Of a stretch of 64,000 bases of DNA, positions 63,372 through 64,000 are shown one piece after another; the first letter of the stretch is position 1, and every line of letters begins with the position of its first letter. This DNA comes from Acidobacteria bacterium AB60 (GTDB taxonomy: Bacteria > Acidobacteriota > Terriglobia > Terriglobales > Acidobacteriaceae), in assembly GCA_008682415.1 (NCBI GenBank), contig VANK01000001.1, forward strand, positions 1,178,001 to 1,242,000, given 5' to 3'. The notes under the pieces are model-generated. The model made no database searches and was not told the DNA's origin. It was given only the letters and a program-made list of their open reading frames with translations. Both the position numbers and the translations under genes were made by a program.

Positions 63372-64000
63372 GACAGGCGCTGACGGCCGCGATATTTTTG
63401 GCGTTGTGGGCGGGGGCGCAGGCTGAGGGCCCTCGGGTGTTCCTTGACCCGGGCGCGATTGGGAAGGCGCGTGACGCGAGCTGGCCGACGTTCAACGGCG
63501 ATTACACCGGGCAGCGCTACAGCACGTTGACGCAGATCGATGCCGGCAATGTGAGCCGGCTGGAGCAGCAGTGGACGTTCAAGGTGGGCGTGGGCGCACA
63601 GAGGGGCGCGCCGGTGCCGGTGATCAAGTGCACGCCGCTGTTCGTCAACGGGGTTCTCTACATCACGATTCCCGACCACGTGTGGGCGGTGGATGCGCGC
63701 TCCGGGACGGAGATATGGCACTACGACTGGGTGGATCACGGCGGGCACCTGGTGGGTCAGCGTGGCGTGGGGATCTGGAAGTCGACGGCGTTTTTTCTGA
63801 CGCCGGACAACTGGCTGATCGCGCTGGACGCGAATACGGGCAAGGAGCTGTGGAAGAAGAACTATGCCGATGCGCGTAAGCAGTACTTCTCCACGGCCGC
63901 GCCGTTGATTGTGAAGAACCACGTGATTGTGGGCGTGGGCGGCGATGCGATGGATATGCCGGGGTTTCTGAAGGCGTTCGATCCGGCCACCGGGGACGAG
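63368..64000 (+). CDS. PQQ-dependent dehydrogenase (3' end cut by window)
   Basis: The first 211 residues are seen: signal peptide MRQALTAAIFLALWAGAQAE, then SWPTFNGDYTGQRYSTLTQI, a hallmark of quinoprotein alcohol dehydrogenases, and propeller W-motif repeats (AVDARSGTEIWHYDW, ALDANTGKELWKKNY, KAFDPATGDE). It oxidises alcohols or sugars in the periplasm with PQQ and passes electrons to cytochrome c. Confidence 0.92.
   Translation, partial: MRQALTAAIFLALWAGAQAEGPRVFLDPGAIGKARDASWPTFNGDYTGQRYSTLTQIDAGNVSRLEQQWTFKVGVGAQRGAPVPVIKCTPLFVNGVLYITIPDHVWAVDARSGTEIWHYDWVDHGGHLVGQRGVGIWKSTAFFLTPDNWLIALDANTGKELWKKNYADARKQYFSTAAPLIVKNHVIVGVGGDAMDMPGFLKAFDPATGDE

Noticed and set aside
62295..63922. Minus-strand frames opposite the cytochrome c and PQQ dehydrogenase genes
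   Set aside because: Haem motifs and the quinoprotein signature are on the plus strand.

Overview
The window looks like a chromosomal segment of an acidobacterium, probably of the Terriglobia (Granulicella/Edaphobacter/Terriglobus-like). This is inferred from the style of the right-hand chromosomal genes, the dispersed hairpin repeats and the small 'FSGIWEFDAAQSKN' secreted protein; no rRNA or other phylogenetic marker was available to test it. About four fifths of it (1 to about 50,090) is most of an integrative and conjugative element (ICE). The ICE ends on the right at a tRNA-Asn(GTT) gene (50070-50144, minus strand) with a tyrosine integrase beside it. Its left end lies outside the window. 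Nearly all ICE backbone genes are on the minus strand, tightly packed, many with ATGA stop/start overlaps.

ICE layout, left to right. (a) 1-2900: a MoxR-type AAA+ ATPase, a DUF3150-like protein and a metallopeptidase-like/VWA protein (3' end cut off). (b) 3042-4419: an Xre-RES type II toxin-antitoxin pair with a candidate operator. (c) 4482-8364: a PRTRC cassette (proteins C, F, B, ThiF, E plus two small proteins). It contains a predicted ubiquitin-like protein, an E1-like ThiF and an E2-like protein with a visible E2-type active-site motif. (d) 8552-13821, plus strand: cargo, with a MerR regulator predicted to be leaderless, a small secreted protein and a MacA/MacB-like tripartite ABC efflux set. 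(e) 13929-25242: DNA-processing genes. These are a Fis-like HTH protein, a SNF2 helicase ending in a beta-clamp-binding motif, a DUF6094-like methyltransferase, a Rad52-family annealing protein, an SSB and an archaeo-eukaryotic-type primase, among small unknown genes. (f) 26108-31698: a replication-relaxation-like protein, the VirD4-type coupling ATPase and a VirB9-like protein. (g) 31783-34362: an 859-residue protein carrying a sequence strikingly like the catalytic motif of two-barrel RNA polymerases (RdRP/YonO type). (h) 34600-43563: the VirB2-B3-B4-B5-B6-B8 operon with duplicated pilin-like and VirB5-like genes. (i) 43841-44623: a zinc-ribbon membrane protein gene and an array of degenerate 37-bp tandem repeats. 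(j) 44724-48610: VirB10, a second VirB9, VirB1, a second MoxR and an excisionase-like HTH protein. (k) 48731-49807: the integrase.

Three separate ICE transcription units (primase, VirB2 operon, excisionase/VirB10 operon) share a 14-bp sequence ATTTGACCGARTTT, placed as a -35 region 17 bp before a -10-like hexamer. This suggests common control of excision, transfer and replication. No VirB11, no VirB7 and no classical relaxase were recognised in the window.

Right of the tRNA is ordinary chromosome: a CMD-family protein, a HAD phosphatase, a GT39 glycosyltransferase, then a 2.4-kb repeat-rich stretch holding at least three broken genes and a 182-bp exact duplication. It is followed by glyS/glyQ, a small acidic protein, an orphan HicB-like protein, recO, vapBC, a ferredoxin, a Ycf48-like beta-propeller protein, a dihaem-type cytochrome c and the start of a PQQ-dependent dehydrogenase.
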